64,000 nucleotides of DNA from Pterobdella sp. o SKG-2022 (GCA_964035795.1 OZ038321.1:21702283-21766282), one strand, 5' to 3'. Positions 13,601 to 25,035 are shown, counted from the stretch's first letter. The notes: generated by a model from the sequence alone, not told the origin. Numbers and translations: made by a program.

Positions 13601-13694
13601 CATCTACCCCTCTTTCTGCATTGAGACTGAAGCCATAACCATCGAAATCTTGTCTTTTTCTAAGATGACACAGACGAAGTGGTTCTAACACCAT
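7692..13694 (-). CDS. NHERF-like scaffold with three PDZ domains
   Basis: PDZ scaffolds of the NHERF group hold transporters and receptors at the cell cortex. Minus-strand exons: 13694-13346, 11298-11102, 10815-10647, 10283-10132, 9840-9582, and a last exon 7969-7692. The ATG directly precedes PDZ1 (EPLRLCHLRKRQDFDGYGF, then GSPAEAAGLKVGDRLIEVNG), the classic NHERF start. PDZ2 has GYGFSLHY near residue 140 and VEGDVLIEVNGVNVE; PDZ3 has GYGF near residue 272 and LREGDMIVAVNGTPI. The C-terminus reads SAQEARQRLVKKK and ends YEIYKKL, like the ERM-binding tail of NHERF1/2. Phases agree for exons 1-5. Exon 5 also joins the last exon in phase, but two probable microexons (9317-9298 and 8667-8623) lie in that intron, so the linker is not settled. 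The domain count is closer to PDZK1-type proteins, the tail closer to NHERF1/2. Confidence 0.88.
8623..9317 (-). other. two candidate linker microexons of the NHERF-like gene
   Basis: In the last intron, 9317-9298 (20 bases) is framed by TTTCACAG and GTGAGT and encodes a junction Gly then IDPNFD, in phase with the PDZ3 exon. The segment 8667-8623 (45 bases) is framed by CTATAG and GTAACT and encodes KLKNGKDGNLTNGVE in phase 0. They join each other in phase, but the second does not join the final exon in phase, so another small exon or alternative splicing would be needed. Confidence 0.45.
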
Positions 13695-14463
13695 TATGAA
13701 CGATAATGAGAAGGGAGTTAAATTAGTTTATATCCGAATGTATGCTAGGTAGCATGGCTTTATATATTTGCTTCATGAATCTAGTTAATATTTCACATGC
13801 GTAAAGTTGTGTGGTTGTATGGTAATAGTCTATGTTGGTGAATATGAATAAATAATTTTTTGTTTGTATTCATGTGTCATTTGTGAATTGGTATTTCTAT
13901 CAAAGTATGTTTATGTAATTTTTTTGCATATTTAGGATTTATTTGTGAGGTGTGAGATGTATCAGTTTACTTAGAGTGTATATTCATAGGATTATTTCTG
14001 TATGTGTGAATACTTGTTTTTATGTTTATCAAGGGATCAGTCTCCACTTATCATAGTGTCTTGTTGGTTAGTTTGTTTGAAGTTTTTCAACCTGAAATTA
14101 GTAGTCACAAACATTGTAGTTTTTTGTTACTACTTTCAAAGCTACCTGTATTATTTTTCAACAATCATCTTTGTTTGAATAATTCCTATAAAAATTTCAA
14201 ATAAAAGGCTTTTGTCTCAAAAATTGTTGTTTAGTTTTGAGTTCAGAGTACCTATATTAGATGGAGAATAATTTAGTGTTACATTATTTTTATTGGAGAT
14301 AAAAAAAACTTAAAATTCTCAATAAAATTTGAATCATAAAATTCATAAGACTTATTAAATAAGGTATGTTCGTGAGTAATGCTAGTTTTTTCGAAGAATT
14401 TTTTTCCACTCGATAGAGGAGCGATAATAAAAATAACTATAAGATAAATTACTTATATAGCGC
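13695..14463. other. intergenic, no gene seen
   Basis: AT-rich 5' flank of the NHERF-like gene. No exon, tRNA or clear repeat was recognised. Confidence 0.4.
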
Positions 14464-14850
14464 CTACGAATTGTTCAAAGGCGCTATGCTATGAACTGCT
14501 TGAAGAGGTGAGTTTTCATATTTAAAAAAAAATAAGATAGGAAAAAGATTCGAGATTTGGAGGAAGAGAGTTCCAGAGAAATGAACCAGAAAAAAAGTTT
14601 TACCATAAGATTGAGAGCGAGAGATAATGAAGAGCCAAGAGCGGGTAGAGGAGCATAGGCCAGCACGTTTAGGAGGTAGTGAGAAGTTAGAAAAATAGAA
14701 AGATGAAGTAGAATGAGAGATTTTATACATAAAAGAACAGATTCTGAAAGAAGGGTGGAAGTGAAGAGGTAGCCAGTGAAGATCAATAAGAGTGATAGAA
14801 GCAACAGCTTTGCCAAATGGTTTTAAATTCAGGTTACTAGGCATTTCATA
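14464..14850 (-). mobile_element. LINE fragment, C-terminal part of a reverse transcriptase ORF
   Basis: A minus-strand translation reads TLIDLHWLPLHFHPSFRICS, then PKRAGLCSSTRSWLF, SQSYGKTFF and FKYENSPLQAV. This is the order seen at the C-terminus of CR1/L2-like non-LTR retrotransposons (LHWLPV, LRSS, YG-RAFS, FKS-LKTHLF). Reading moves between frames, so it is a decayed 5'-truncated copy. It may belong to the same family as the fragment near 22.2-23.3 kb, but the two cover different parts of the ORF. Confidence 0.6.
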
Positions 14851-15386
14851 ACAATGATCAGAATGTACATTTCGAAATTTAAACTGCGCCTTTTATGTTA
14901 TAAATATATTTTAGTAATTGAAATGCACAAATAAATTCAATAACAAAAAAACGGTTAGTATATTTATCAAAAGACTAAGCTTTTTGATATTACAAGGATA
15001 TTATTAGTAACGACGGTTTTTTTAAATATGTATTTATTATATATTGAAAAATTTTGATTGTGTTTCAAGTTCATTCTCGCAAATATAGATGAGTTTTGAT
15101 AATCAGTTGATGAACAGTTTGCACAATATTTGTGGTAAATTTTGGAAAAAAATTTCGAAGTTTTTGTTCGAATAACCAAATTTACAGCAAATAGCCGTCG
15201 TTATAAAAGAATAAAAGTTAACTTTATAGTAAAACGTTTTACAACTTATCTAAAACATAGTAATTTATTTTACAACAATTATGAATTATTAAATTCAATG
15301 AATGATGATATTATAAATTGAAAAATCTTAAATATTCTTCTTTTATGTCATTTCAAAGATGTTGCAAGAATTAATTGAAAAGAATC

Positions 15387-18300
15387 TCAACACGAATCAT
15401 TGAAGGTATTGGCTGGGTCAGGAGTATCATAAGGAAAGTTGGATGGTGTTTTTGAAGGAATATCATAAGGATCATTATAGGCTAATGGGTGATTCTGAGG
15501 GGAATATAACGGGGAAAGAGGACTTTTGTATAAAGGAACATCGTAAGCTGTTGTTTCCAGATTTCGTGGTTTGTGTCTGTCTATTGAGCCAAAATGTGAG
15601 AAAGTTTCTGTGTGTTGTTGAGGTGCAGAGTATTTCATTTGAATTAGAGGGTGGTCGTACAGATACGCTTGTTCTCCAGCTTGACGATGAGTATTATTGC
15701 GAGGCAGAGTGCTAGTGTGGTTTGTGGGGTGAGAACGACAAGATGGTGGTTCAGGTAGTGATGTTCCGAGAGCCGAGTAGTTACGAAAGTCTTGTGGGTG
15801 AAAAAAAGTATCTTTAAACATACTGCTTTGTTGCTTATAAATATACTGATTTGATTCAATAGTCAAAGGTGCTCTAGGGAAGTATGGCTCTTTGTTATCA
15901 GCCCAGTTTCTATGAGTCATACAAGAACCCAAGTTGTTACTACTGCCAGAATAGTGAGAATTCAACAAGGAGAAAGATAGGTTTGGAGAGGGTGAGTAGT
16001 AATTGGGTGTCTGCGGCATGAATGGTGAGTTGGCTATGGAGTGTTGTCGCCGTAATCCCTTATATGACGTGCTCATTGGCGTTTTGTGGTTCTGGTTTTC
16101 TGTAGGATATAAGATGATAAATTCATAATTGTAAGCATTATTCAAGGATTAACGTGTTCATTATATGTAATTATAAAGGTGTGTGAAGGTGACAGCGGAA
16201 TTAATGTTAGATTAATTACCTCATGACGTTGAGACTTTCAAAAATTAATGATTTAGTCTCAAAAACTTTCGAAGCACGATTTTCAATGAAAAATTATTTC
16301 CTAGTATAAATAATCCTTTAAAACACACTAGAACATAAAAAATTGAATTTAAAATAGAAATAAGCAAAATGTGAAGCGGTTTAGAATGAGCTGAGTTGGA
16401 CAGATATGTTCACAAAATTTAGATAAGTTAATTAATTTTATTTCCCAAAAATTATTTTAAATTTGAAGATAAATTTTTAATTAAAACACGAAGCTTTTCG
16501 TTATCGAAGTAACCTTTTCAAGTAAACTTGAAAATCCCCAAAATCAACACTCGAAAGCACACACCCCAAACTCCTCATACGCCTTTAAAAGCACCATCAC
16601 ATAAAACAACATTCTCTTTATTTTGATCGAAAGATCTCTGCTATACACAAGCATAGACAGACTTGATCTTCCTGCAATAGTCATTCTGGCAGTCGACTAT
16701 CTTGAAATCGAACTTTTCTTAAAATTTGATGTCACTGTTGTTGTTGTTAATTTTCACACGCAGGTAGACATTGCTGTATGAACCATCTTTTTGACAGATG
16801 TCCAAGGTGTGTCGTAGCATTTCACTGCTTTAACTGAGTCTTCGAAAGTGGGATAGACACCCAAGGGTTATGATACTTGAAAATGTAACTTTGATATCGA
16901 AAAGCTTTATAATGCAATAAAAAATTTGTTTTAATAAACCTCTTTATTTTGTTAGAGCTTGATACTTCAAAACGTTTAAAGTGTTTGAATATATTCTAAG
17001 TCTAATCTAAAATTTATTTTGGTTTATTTCAAAAACTTTTTTCTGATAATTAATAAATCTATACTTGAAGTGAAACCTGAGAGTGAGAGATATTATTTGA
17101 TTTTCAATCAAACCATTTCTACCAAAATATAATTGAAAGCCTCTAAGCTTCATATTGGAATGTTTGAGAGAGTTTTTTAGTACCTAAATAACTACAACTA
17201 CAATGACTCGGTTCCATGAGAATAAATTCCTAATGAAATATTCTACGACTCAAAAGTACTTGCTGGTTAATATAGCTTTTTATTTTGTTCAACTTGAGCA
17301 ATAGGCAAAAAGTACTAAGTTTTTGATAGTATAAATTAAAAAATATTAATTACTATGATTTGGTAACGAGTATTATAGCCTTCTCAAGTCACTTCCCACC
17401 TTTTAGCTACTAAAGCAGAATTTTTTAGTAGTTATTTGATAGTGTGACTGGACTAAAAAGAGCTCTGTATTTATTTAAATTATAATTTTTTAAAACTCAT
17501 CTAAAATGTAAAAATTCGTTTCAATGCTTTCATTCACGATTAAAATACTCTCACATGTATTGTATATAACTTAGGAAAATTTAAATGTAATTTTACATTT
17601 TTCCTTTTCGTAAAACAATTATTTGATTTAAATAAACCGAAAAAATGTGTTTTTAAACTCAGACCTGTCACCAGCTTCAGATAGGCAGTGAGTTGTCCCA
17701 CCCACATCATCCTCTCCTCTTCAGAAGAAGCAGCTAAGTAATATGTCCTAAGCTTTCCACCATCATTGTAGGTTTTGATAGCAAAAACATGTTTGAAAAC
17801 TTTTGAAGGAAGATGGCTTAAGACTTCTTCACATCTCATCAGGTCTATGTTTCCGTGAAGTTTCTGCGTCTTGTCGTTGTCATAGTAACTCAACTCTAAA
17901 CGGCTCTTGTCTGAACTTACTTTTGATCTTTTGTTGAAAGTTCAAATTTGATAAAAATTTAAAACAATTAACTTAATTACTCATTCAAAAATTTAATTTT
18001 TTGCATAAAAGTAATTAAAGATTATTCATTTTCACATAGTGTATGATTTAAATTTGATAATTCATTCAAAACTACAATGAAAAATTTCAAACTTTTGTTC
18101 TGGGTTTGAAGAGCTAAGGTTGAATGTGGAGTTGTAGGTGGAAGAGAGGGAAACCCGAGTAAGGTTCTTATTGCTTGTGGATCTTTTCATTTCTGTTATG
18201 TAACTCAATACAAAGTACCTCTTTTTCCATTGCTGTTTAACGAATTATTTTTTGGATAAACTATTAAACAAACTGAAAAAATTCAACATAGAAAAAATTT

Positions 18301-18460
18301 ATTTCTTTTTATTGCATTTTTTCTTCGTTTTTAATTATCTTCAAAGCTTAAACAACAGACACACTCCTACTTTTTTAATGAGGTTCCCAAACAGGCTCTC
18401 CTTTCCTTCTTTCGGGGACTTCACCAACCAACCGTGCAGTATTACTTCGTTCACATGCAT
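15387..18460 (-). CDS. PH-domain docking protein of GAB/DOS type
   Basis: GAB-type adaptors bind membrane phosphoinositides through a PH domain and recruit SH2 proteins to phosphotyrosines. Exons: 18460-18371, 18232-18093, 17915-17665 and 16099-15387; all joins keep phase, giving about 397 residues. The ATG exon has VNEVILHGWLVKSPKEGKE; exon 2 opens QWKKRYFVLSYIT, the PH beta-3 signature; exon 3 has LELSYYDNDKTQKLHGNIDL and ends the PH fold with EEERMMWVGQLTAYLKLV (conserved Trp). An insert of about 40 residues rich in Ser, Thr and Asn sits inside the PH domain. The last exon is Pro/Ser/Tyr-rich and ends with YxxP sites at about Y346 (YDVP), Y351, Y368, Y372 (YDIP) and Y384 (YDTP), with a YDHP further upstream, the type bound by Crk-family SH2 domains. 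The exon 2 donor (GTTTGA) is weak. A DOK- or IRS-like identity is less likely, since no PTB domain was seen. Confidence 0.82.
16590..16880 (-). pseudogene. decayed Cys-containing protein fragment inside a GAB-type intron
   Basis: This stretch is GC-richer than the surrounding intron and reads as protein on the minus strand in two linked frames: VYPTFEDSVKAVKCYDT, then (after a frame change) LDICQKDGSYSNVYLRVKI, an in-frame TAA, and KFDFKIVDCQNDYCRKIK ending in a stop. Spaced Cys residues and alternating hydrophobics suggest a secreted beta-rich protein, but I cannot name the family. The frameshift plus internal stop indicate a pseudogene. It lies between exons 3 and 4 of the PH-domain gene, and splicing joins those exons in phase without it. 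Confidence 0.45.
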
Positions 18461-19192
18461 TTAATATGATGGAGCTGCACTCCAGTGTTTCATGTATGTG
18501 TTTTGTATTCGATCAAGTTGCTTTGTATTATTTATAACCTTTTTTCGTGTATTCTATTTAATATTGCTCTAATTGTATCTTTTTAGAATTCGTTTGTTTT
18601 GATGCTATTTAATCTATTTAAATTATTAGTATTAACGTACTTCAATTTAACTTAGTCAAAAAACTCCACTTATATCTTTATTAATGACATATCAACACAT
18701 CAAAGATATCATTTCTAAAACGTCTTCATTTGAAAACCCAATCAATTTTAACCTCAAAATGATGGAGTAAACTATATACAAGATATGTTACTAACTTTAT
18801 ACATATTTAAAAACAAATCAATGGTAGTTATGAGACACGCCGTCACTAATTAGCAAATCAATTTGAGAATCTACAGGATATTGTTTCGACGTAATAGCAA
18901 TTATACATAATTAAGATTATCCTGATGATACTGATCATAAATGATAAATTTTTAAAAATAACTTATAAAATATTTTTAAAGACAAGTTTATATATGTATT
19001 ATGTGACATTTTCACCAACGAGATTTTGAAGGAGTTTTTAAGGATGATTGATGAAGTCAAAAGGTTAGGTTTAAATGAATTATAAAAGTTTTTCAAATCC
19101 ATTGCGCTGTCTGAAAACTGCAATTCAAAAAAAATGTTTTTACGTAAAATAACCGGAAATCAAAATAATAGAAACAAACACTAAGGTTTATT
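18461..19192. other. 5' flank of the PH-domain gene, no gene seen
   Basis: AT-rich; no supported exon or repeat was recognised on either strand. Confidence 0.4.
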
Positions 19193-19305
19193 GAGAAACT
19201 TAATCCACGAAGCTTTTCGTAAGAGTAACTTACATTATCTAGTGAATACTAAACACTGGATAATGTAAGTTACTCTTACGAAAAGCTTCGTGTATTAAGT
19301 TTCTC
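19193..19305. repeat. near-perfect inverted repeat (foldback), 47-bp arms
   Basis: The arms are 19193-19239 and 19259-19305. They are reverse complements over 47 bases with one difference and are separated by 19 bases. The arm contains CACGAAGCTTTTCGTAAGAG, a motif also found singly elsewhere in the window. No protein is encoded. It looks like a non-autonomous foldback element or the head-to-head product of two repeat copies. Confidence 0.85.
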
Positions 19306-19325
19306 TTATAGATCAAAACGCTTGT

Positions 19326-19434
19326 TACAAATTTAATGTAGCGAAAACACACTGTGGAACAGTTGCTAATTGACGGCCCACGTGGGATCGAACCCGGTAA
19401 CTTTAGCTAATATATCTAATGCTCTACCTTAACG
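19326..19434 (-). mobile_element. tRNA-derived SINE, decayed copy
   Basis: On the minus strand the segment has an A-box-like part (GGTAGAGCATTAGATATATT), a B box GGGTTCGATCCC and a body ending GTGTTTTCGCTACAT. The same body end is found at 59.13-59.17 kb, so both are copies of one SINE family. The tRNA-like cloverleaf is no longer intact. Confidence 0.7.
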
Positions 19435-21289
19435 AATTTAAAAGTTATGAATGATTTTAAAAATTATATAAAGCATCACAAGCAACAATAATATAAATAA
19501 AAAAATCAATAATATAAAACAATTCTGAATAATAATTATGTTCGAAAAATTACTAAACAGTGAATAATTTTAACTATGAAGAACTAAGCTTTTGTGAAGA
19601 ATGTTAACTTGTCTCTCAGGGAATAATGTTGCTTTTTAGAGAAAATCTTCAAATTTTATAATCAAAATTTTTTTATTTTTCAAACCCCTATAATTTTCAT
19701 TTATTTTAGCAGTATGAGGAAAAAAAATAACATTTTGAAATTTTTTAAAAAGATATTTTCTCCGCAAATAATATATTGAAACTAACAAAAATGAAAACTC
19801 AAATGGAAGTTTTAATGAATCTGAAATAAAGCTCATTTGATTGATAGATTAAGAGTATATAAATGGCTTAAAATGATAAATTGGAAAAAAAACTGAGTAG
19901 AATATAAAAAGTAAAAATACATGAGTGTCGTATCTTTATTCGCCATTATTGTATTCGATTTGTGAGTTCTCAACTGAACAAGATACTAATTTCTCTTAAC
20001 AATAACGCTAAGGATTATAACTAGAATATGACTCAACTAAAATTATAAAGCGCACTGAGAAAATTCAACGCTCATATAGGTATAAGTGCGCGGTCACTCC
20101 TAACAGGCACACCCACAGATATGCTAAAGTTTAGTATACGCATTTATACCTAATGAAAAATTACTCAAAAATTCTCCATAAATTCATAGCGGAAAATTGT
20201 TCACAACAATGAAAAAATAAAAATGAACGAGAGGTGGCCACATGAAATATGCAGATGAAGTCACTTAAAGAGATGAAAAAATATCCAAAAAAGCTGTATA
20301 AATTAGAAAAAAAATCAATTTAAAACATCAATCGAAAACTGAAGCAAGTAATGAGATGAAAAAATACGTAAAAAGTTGTAGACGAAAAATATTAAAAACG
20401 TGAATCAGAAGGAAACAGAAAAGCAAGAAGAGAGGAAGACCTTGAGATGGAATGACAAACAAAAAATAAACAAAAACTAAAAAGAGCAACGGATGTGAAG
20501 ATGGAAAAAAGCAAAAAGAATAAAAAGCAAAAAATTAAACCAAAAACACGACATCTAGCGACCAATAAGATTACTCACCACCAAAGTCTTCTATTTCCCA
20601 TCAGAGACAAACTGCCACCCCACCACCACATAATCTAAGAAAGGATATGTTTGTAAAAGGAAACACACACTGCGCAAATATTTTTTCAATGGTTTCAGTA
20701 ATCTCTGTGATTTGATTGGTGGGATTTTAGACAGTTTTTAAATGTATACATTTATTTTGAGCCAATCACAAACGCAAGACTGCTTGAAGACAGGTTTAAG
20801 TTTTATAATTTAGTATTTATGAGCAATTGCTTAGACAAATTTTTCTTTTTTCGTTTTTCAATAAATGCTATTTTGATTTTAAAAATTTTGAACTCCGATT
20901 CATTTGCTTGACAAACTAAAGATTGATATTCTCGATACGGAAACTTGGAAAAAATTTTTTGAATTAAATTAATATTGCGATTTGTTCAAAAATTTTTATC
21001 TGATATAAACTAATTCATTGTTATCACTTCATTCAGTTATGTTGAATTATATATTAGATTTTATAAAGTACTGCAACTTTCGATTCAAAGTATTTTAAAA
21101 CTATATGAACAATATCTCTCTTGATGTTGCTATAACAAGCTTCTATCCTTCATTCAGTTAAGTGAATATAATATAATATATAATACCACTCTGAAAAATT
21201 TCAAATATTCAATGTTGTTCATAAATAATTATCACCAAAAATGTTGGTATTTTAGAGAAAATTCAAGTGTCCAATATAGAGTGTTTCTC
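19435..21289. other. intergenic, no gene seen
   Basis: AT-rich with a purine-rich run around 20.2-20.55 kb. Short ORFs here lack any family motif. Confidence 0.4.
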
Positions 21290-21525
21290 TGTCGCAGCAG
21301 AACCAGAAGACAGATAGCGACAACTTCAAAAAAAAATATTTGAATGTTTCACGATCAATAAAAAATTTTGTTGGTAATAATATTTATCAAAAAATAATTA
21401 TATATTTTTTTTTATTTATTCAAAAGAATTATATATATGTTTATTATTTTCTTTTCAATTTTTTGTTAACCAATCAAATATTTTTGGGAGGTTGTCGCTA
21501 TATGTGTTTCGGTTCTGCTGTGACA
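21290..21525. mobile_element. MITE-like element with 35-bp terminal inverted repeats
   Basis: The left arm 21290-21324 begins TGTCGCAGCAGAACC and ends ATAGCGACAAC; the right arm 21491-21525 is its reverse complement with about 30 of 35 matches. The 166 bases between are A/T-rich and noncoding. The size, the terminal repeats and the lack of an ORF fit a miniature inverted-repeat transposable element. No clear target-site duplication was identified by eye. Confidence 0.6.
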
Positions 21526-22239
21526 AAAAAACACGATATTGAAGACTGAAACTCGAAAACATCGTGCGGTGCACGCAGCCTTTCCGAATGTTAAACATTC
21601 GGTGTAGTTCAAAATTTATTAATAATATATAAACTTATAAAAAAAACTGAAAAGTATATTGTTTATAAAAAATTTTTGAAAACTTTTTTTTCAGTCTTGA
21701 TTTTTGGAATTGCAGCTTCAGGAAGCTGACATTTTTAATTTTCTTGAATTTTTCAAAATGAAAAATTTGATTTTAATTGATGCTTCAATTTGAAATATTT
21801 TTTCCAATAGTTTAATAAAAACACCATTATGTTCAAAATTCTCCTGCCCTAAAAACAAACCATTTATAGATTTCGATGAGTTTTTCGTAATGTAAATCTA
21901 ATAACGAAAATAAAAGCCATAATTTTTAGTTTTTGTTGTATTTGTTGATCTCGAAAATTTCTAAAATGGTTATATTTTATTTTTATTTTTTTTCATTATT
22001 GTTATTTTCTTTTGTTCCACAATTGAAGCTTATGGAATTTCATTCGATAAATTAGACACGATCTTTTGTTAAGTAATATATCACACTCATCAACAACAAC
22101 ATAACATTCTTCATAATTAAAAACTTATTTTGCATATTGTGTTCAAATATGTATAATATTTAAAAAATTGGTATGGATCAAAAGAAAAATTTTAAAAATA
22201 TTTTTGCTTAAGTTTGTTTGTGTGATTAAGTACTGACAA

Positions 22240-23240
22240 GCATTGCATTTGTCACGTTGATGTTGAGTTTGAGAAGGTTTTGTGAAAACCAGTTGTGTAC
22301 AGAGAGGACTCATTTAAATTTTGCTTCGACCGCTATTTGAAGGTCGTCGTAGAGGAATTCGGATAAATGTATGAATCCGTCTTCAGAGTGATAAAATGGG
22401 ATGTGATGTTTTTGAAAAAATTACGGCTCAAGAAAAAGCTTAGATGACGAAGAGTAGAAAGCCAAAGACAGACCTTTGTGGAACACCAACTGAAAAAGGC
22501 AGGATGGGTAAAAAAGTTTCACCTACTTTGGTAAATTGAGAACAATTATTCAAGCCAAAAAAGAGCTGAGTTCACAACTATGAAATGATGCTGCAAGCGA
22601 AAAATAAGTATTTGATGGTCGATAGAGTCAAAAGCGGCAGCCAGGTCTAGTGAAATCAGCAGACTTTCTCGACCGATATCTTAAACTTTATTGAGGTATC
22701 TAAAAAGTGGAAAAAAGCAGTTTCACACAAATGGTGTTTATTGTAGGAAGATTGAACATTTTTAAAACAGGATGAAGCAACAAATGTGTGGAGAGTTGAG
22801 ATAAGAACATTTTTTCGAGAGTTTTAGACAGTTTTGTTAGATTGCGTACGAGCCTATAATTGGAAAAATTAGATTCATCAAGGTTGAATTTTTTCAAAAG
22901 TTACTTGGGCAGTTTTGAAATTAAAAGGAAAAACGCCTTAAAAGAAAGAAAGTTTTACCAATTTTGCAATTATTGTAGAAAGGATTGTTGAGAAACGTTT
23001 TAGAAGTGTTGGTATGATGTCGAGTGGAGAGGTTTTTGTGGTAGTTTTTTGAATATTAAGTAGACATCTTAGTGAGACACTATCATAATGACTACAAAAG
23101 GAGATTATCTTTGCTATTTTGCTTGTCATTGTTGTAGTTTTGTAGTAAGGATCGTGGTTATTATTATCAGTTACTATTGTTTTTATAAGTCGTTGGTTGA
23201 GCAAATGTTGTTGTTTCATTGTGGACAACATAGCATGAGT
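22240..23240 (-). mobile_element. LINE fragment (CR1/L2-like reverse transcriptase), decayed
   Basis: Minus-strand pieces follow the order of a CR1/L2-type non-LTR reverse transcriptase: TSPLDIIPTLLKRF and IIAKLVKLSF (about 23.05-22.94 kb), ESNFSNYRLVRNLTKLSKTL (about 22.88-22.82 kb), LLISLDLAAAFDSIDHQI (about 22.66-22.61 kb) and FSVGVPQRSVFGFLLFVI (about 22.50-22.44 kb). Frame changes and stops separate them, and the YADD catalytic segment is not clear. This is therefore an inactive, truncated copy. It lies upstream of the Reeler gene in the opposite orientation. Confidence 0.85.
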
Positions 23241-23747
23241 GTAGTCTTCCCATCAGGCTGCAGGATTTCAAGAGGAACCGTTCAGCCGTGTATGCAAGTT
23301 GTTGATACGTGACAATTGAATGAGACGTCTCACTATTAGCTCTTGCAAGAGAACTAAGTAAACCGTTAGAGGAAGATCGTTCTTTCTTCCGAACTTGCCA
23401 TTTTTTTTATTTTTTAGACTAAATAATTTTTTTCAGTCTACTATGAATCTAATGAAATTCCATCGTAACTTAATGTATCAGAACTTAACTGTATGTTAAA
23501 CTAAAGCAAAACTTAGTTCGAATAAAGTTCAATAAAAAATTTTTTTCGCTTTTGCTGAGTTGTTTTGTTTAAGGTGCTCTGAGTCACAAATTTCGTTACG
23601 ATCTCAAACTGGTTTTTGAATAGACGTCAAAAATGTTGTCTTGAATGGCTTGGTGTGATATAAAAACAAGAAAAATACAAGGTTCACGAATATGAAAACT
23701 ATCACATTAAATAATCAATAACAAATTCGATCGAAATAGAAATTAGA

Positions 23748-24911
23748 ATGAGACTTTTATTTAGTTTCTTAGTGCTATTTCTTGTTCACAAAGCTGACTG
23801 TTTGAGCCAATACCCCAACGTCGAAGACTCGTTGTGTGAAAGCATGATGCCAGGTCTGTCTTTTGTTTTATTATAATCCTCTTCGTCATAATCTTCTTTG
23901 TTATAATCCTCTTAAAAATAAACTTCTTCATTATCATTTCTTCATTATAATCTTCTTAATTATAAGTCTCATTATAATTTTTTAATACTTACTTTCTTCA
24001 TTATAATATTTTCCCTTGTTTTCTGACTTATTGAAACATTTTTTTTGAAGAAACGAATGCTTTTGTTCTAAGCTTTGTGGCAAAATAAATGAATTCTCAT
24101 AGAGCTACTATTTTTAATATTTTCAAACTATTTTGAACAAATTTTATAATAAGCTCAAATATTTTTACTTTTTTTATAAAAAAAAATTTAGTATTTATTA
24201 TTTTTCACTTTACGCCATTATAAAGTTGATACTAAAAAGATGTGATTGTATAAATTCTCACAGTTCATGGAAGTTCATTGCCCCAATCCAACGAAGGTAT
24301 AAGAATTGAGCTTAAAAATGAAAGTGTGTGTTATAACGCTGGAAAACCTTTGAAAAGTTGGTGTTTGCAATTTTACTATAATATTTTTTCATACAAACAT
24401 CAATAAGACAAATTTAACTAAAAGTTTCAAACAAAAATAATATTCAGATATTAGTCAGAAAAAACACCACTAGACTTCACTACACATAATGTTGTATTAA
24501 TATAATACTATAAAAGTTAAATCCACAAAAATGCAGTTAAAGTGACAAAAATAAGGAACAATGACAACGTGGTCCAAATCAAAGGACTCCTGTTGATGAT
24601 GAAAAAGCCTCAAATTGATAAGAAGGCTTATGGAAGCATCAAAGACTATTATCCTAACACCCTCAAGACTTCTTATTGCTTGGGGCAAGAACATGTTGGT
24701 GATTCTGCGTGTTAAAAAGGAAATATCTTAATATAAATGATAATTGATGTTGTAAATTATAAAATAATAAATGTAATATTTAATAATATTCCGGTTTTAG
24801 GGCGTCTTGCACCACGAGTTAAGGACATTGACTGAAAATTTGACTTTCGTTTGGACTCCTCCTCAATCTCTTAATGGATCAATATCACTGACGTTTGTGC
24901 TTTCACACTGA
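23748..24911 (+). CDS. secreted single Reeler-domain protein (defense-protein l(2)34Fc-like)
   Basis: Exons 23748-23853, 24264-24356, 24537-24694 and 24801-24911 join in phase to give 155 residues. The first exon encodes a signal peptide (MRLLFSFLVLFLVHKADC) and then LCESMMP. The rest fits one Reeler fold: VHGSSLPQSNEGIRIEL, NAGKPLKIKV, QIKGLLLMMKK (the FkGFll strand), AYGSI, then LHHELRTLTENLTFVWTPP, which is the conserved late-strand W-x-x-P motif, ending ISLTFVLSH and TGA. Small secreted one-Reeler proteins occur in arthropods and other invertebrates and are induced in immunity in insects; a similar role here is only inferred. The length is typical for the family. The third donor (CAT|GTTGGT) is chosen because it keeps frame; other GTs nearby run into stops. 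Confidence 0.82.
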
Positions 24912-25035
24912 TATAAATGAATTAAAATGCATATGCGTATATAAATGAATATAAATATGTATGTATGAATATAAATATATATGTGTATAATTTAATATAT
25001 AGATAACTACAACTTTAAAATCTTAATTGCTTACC

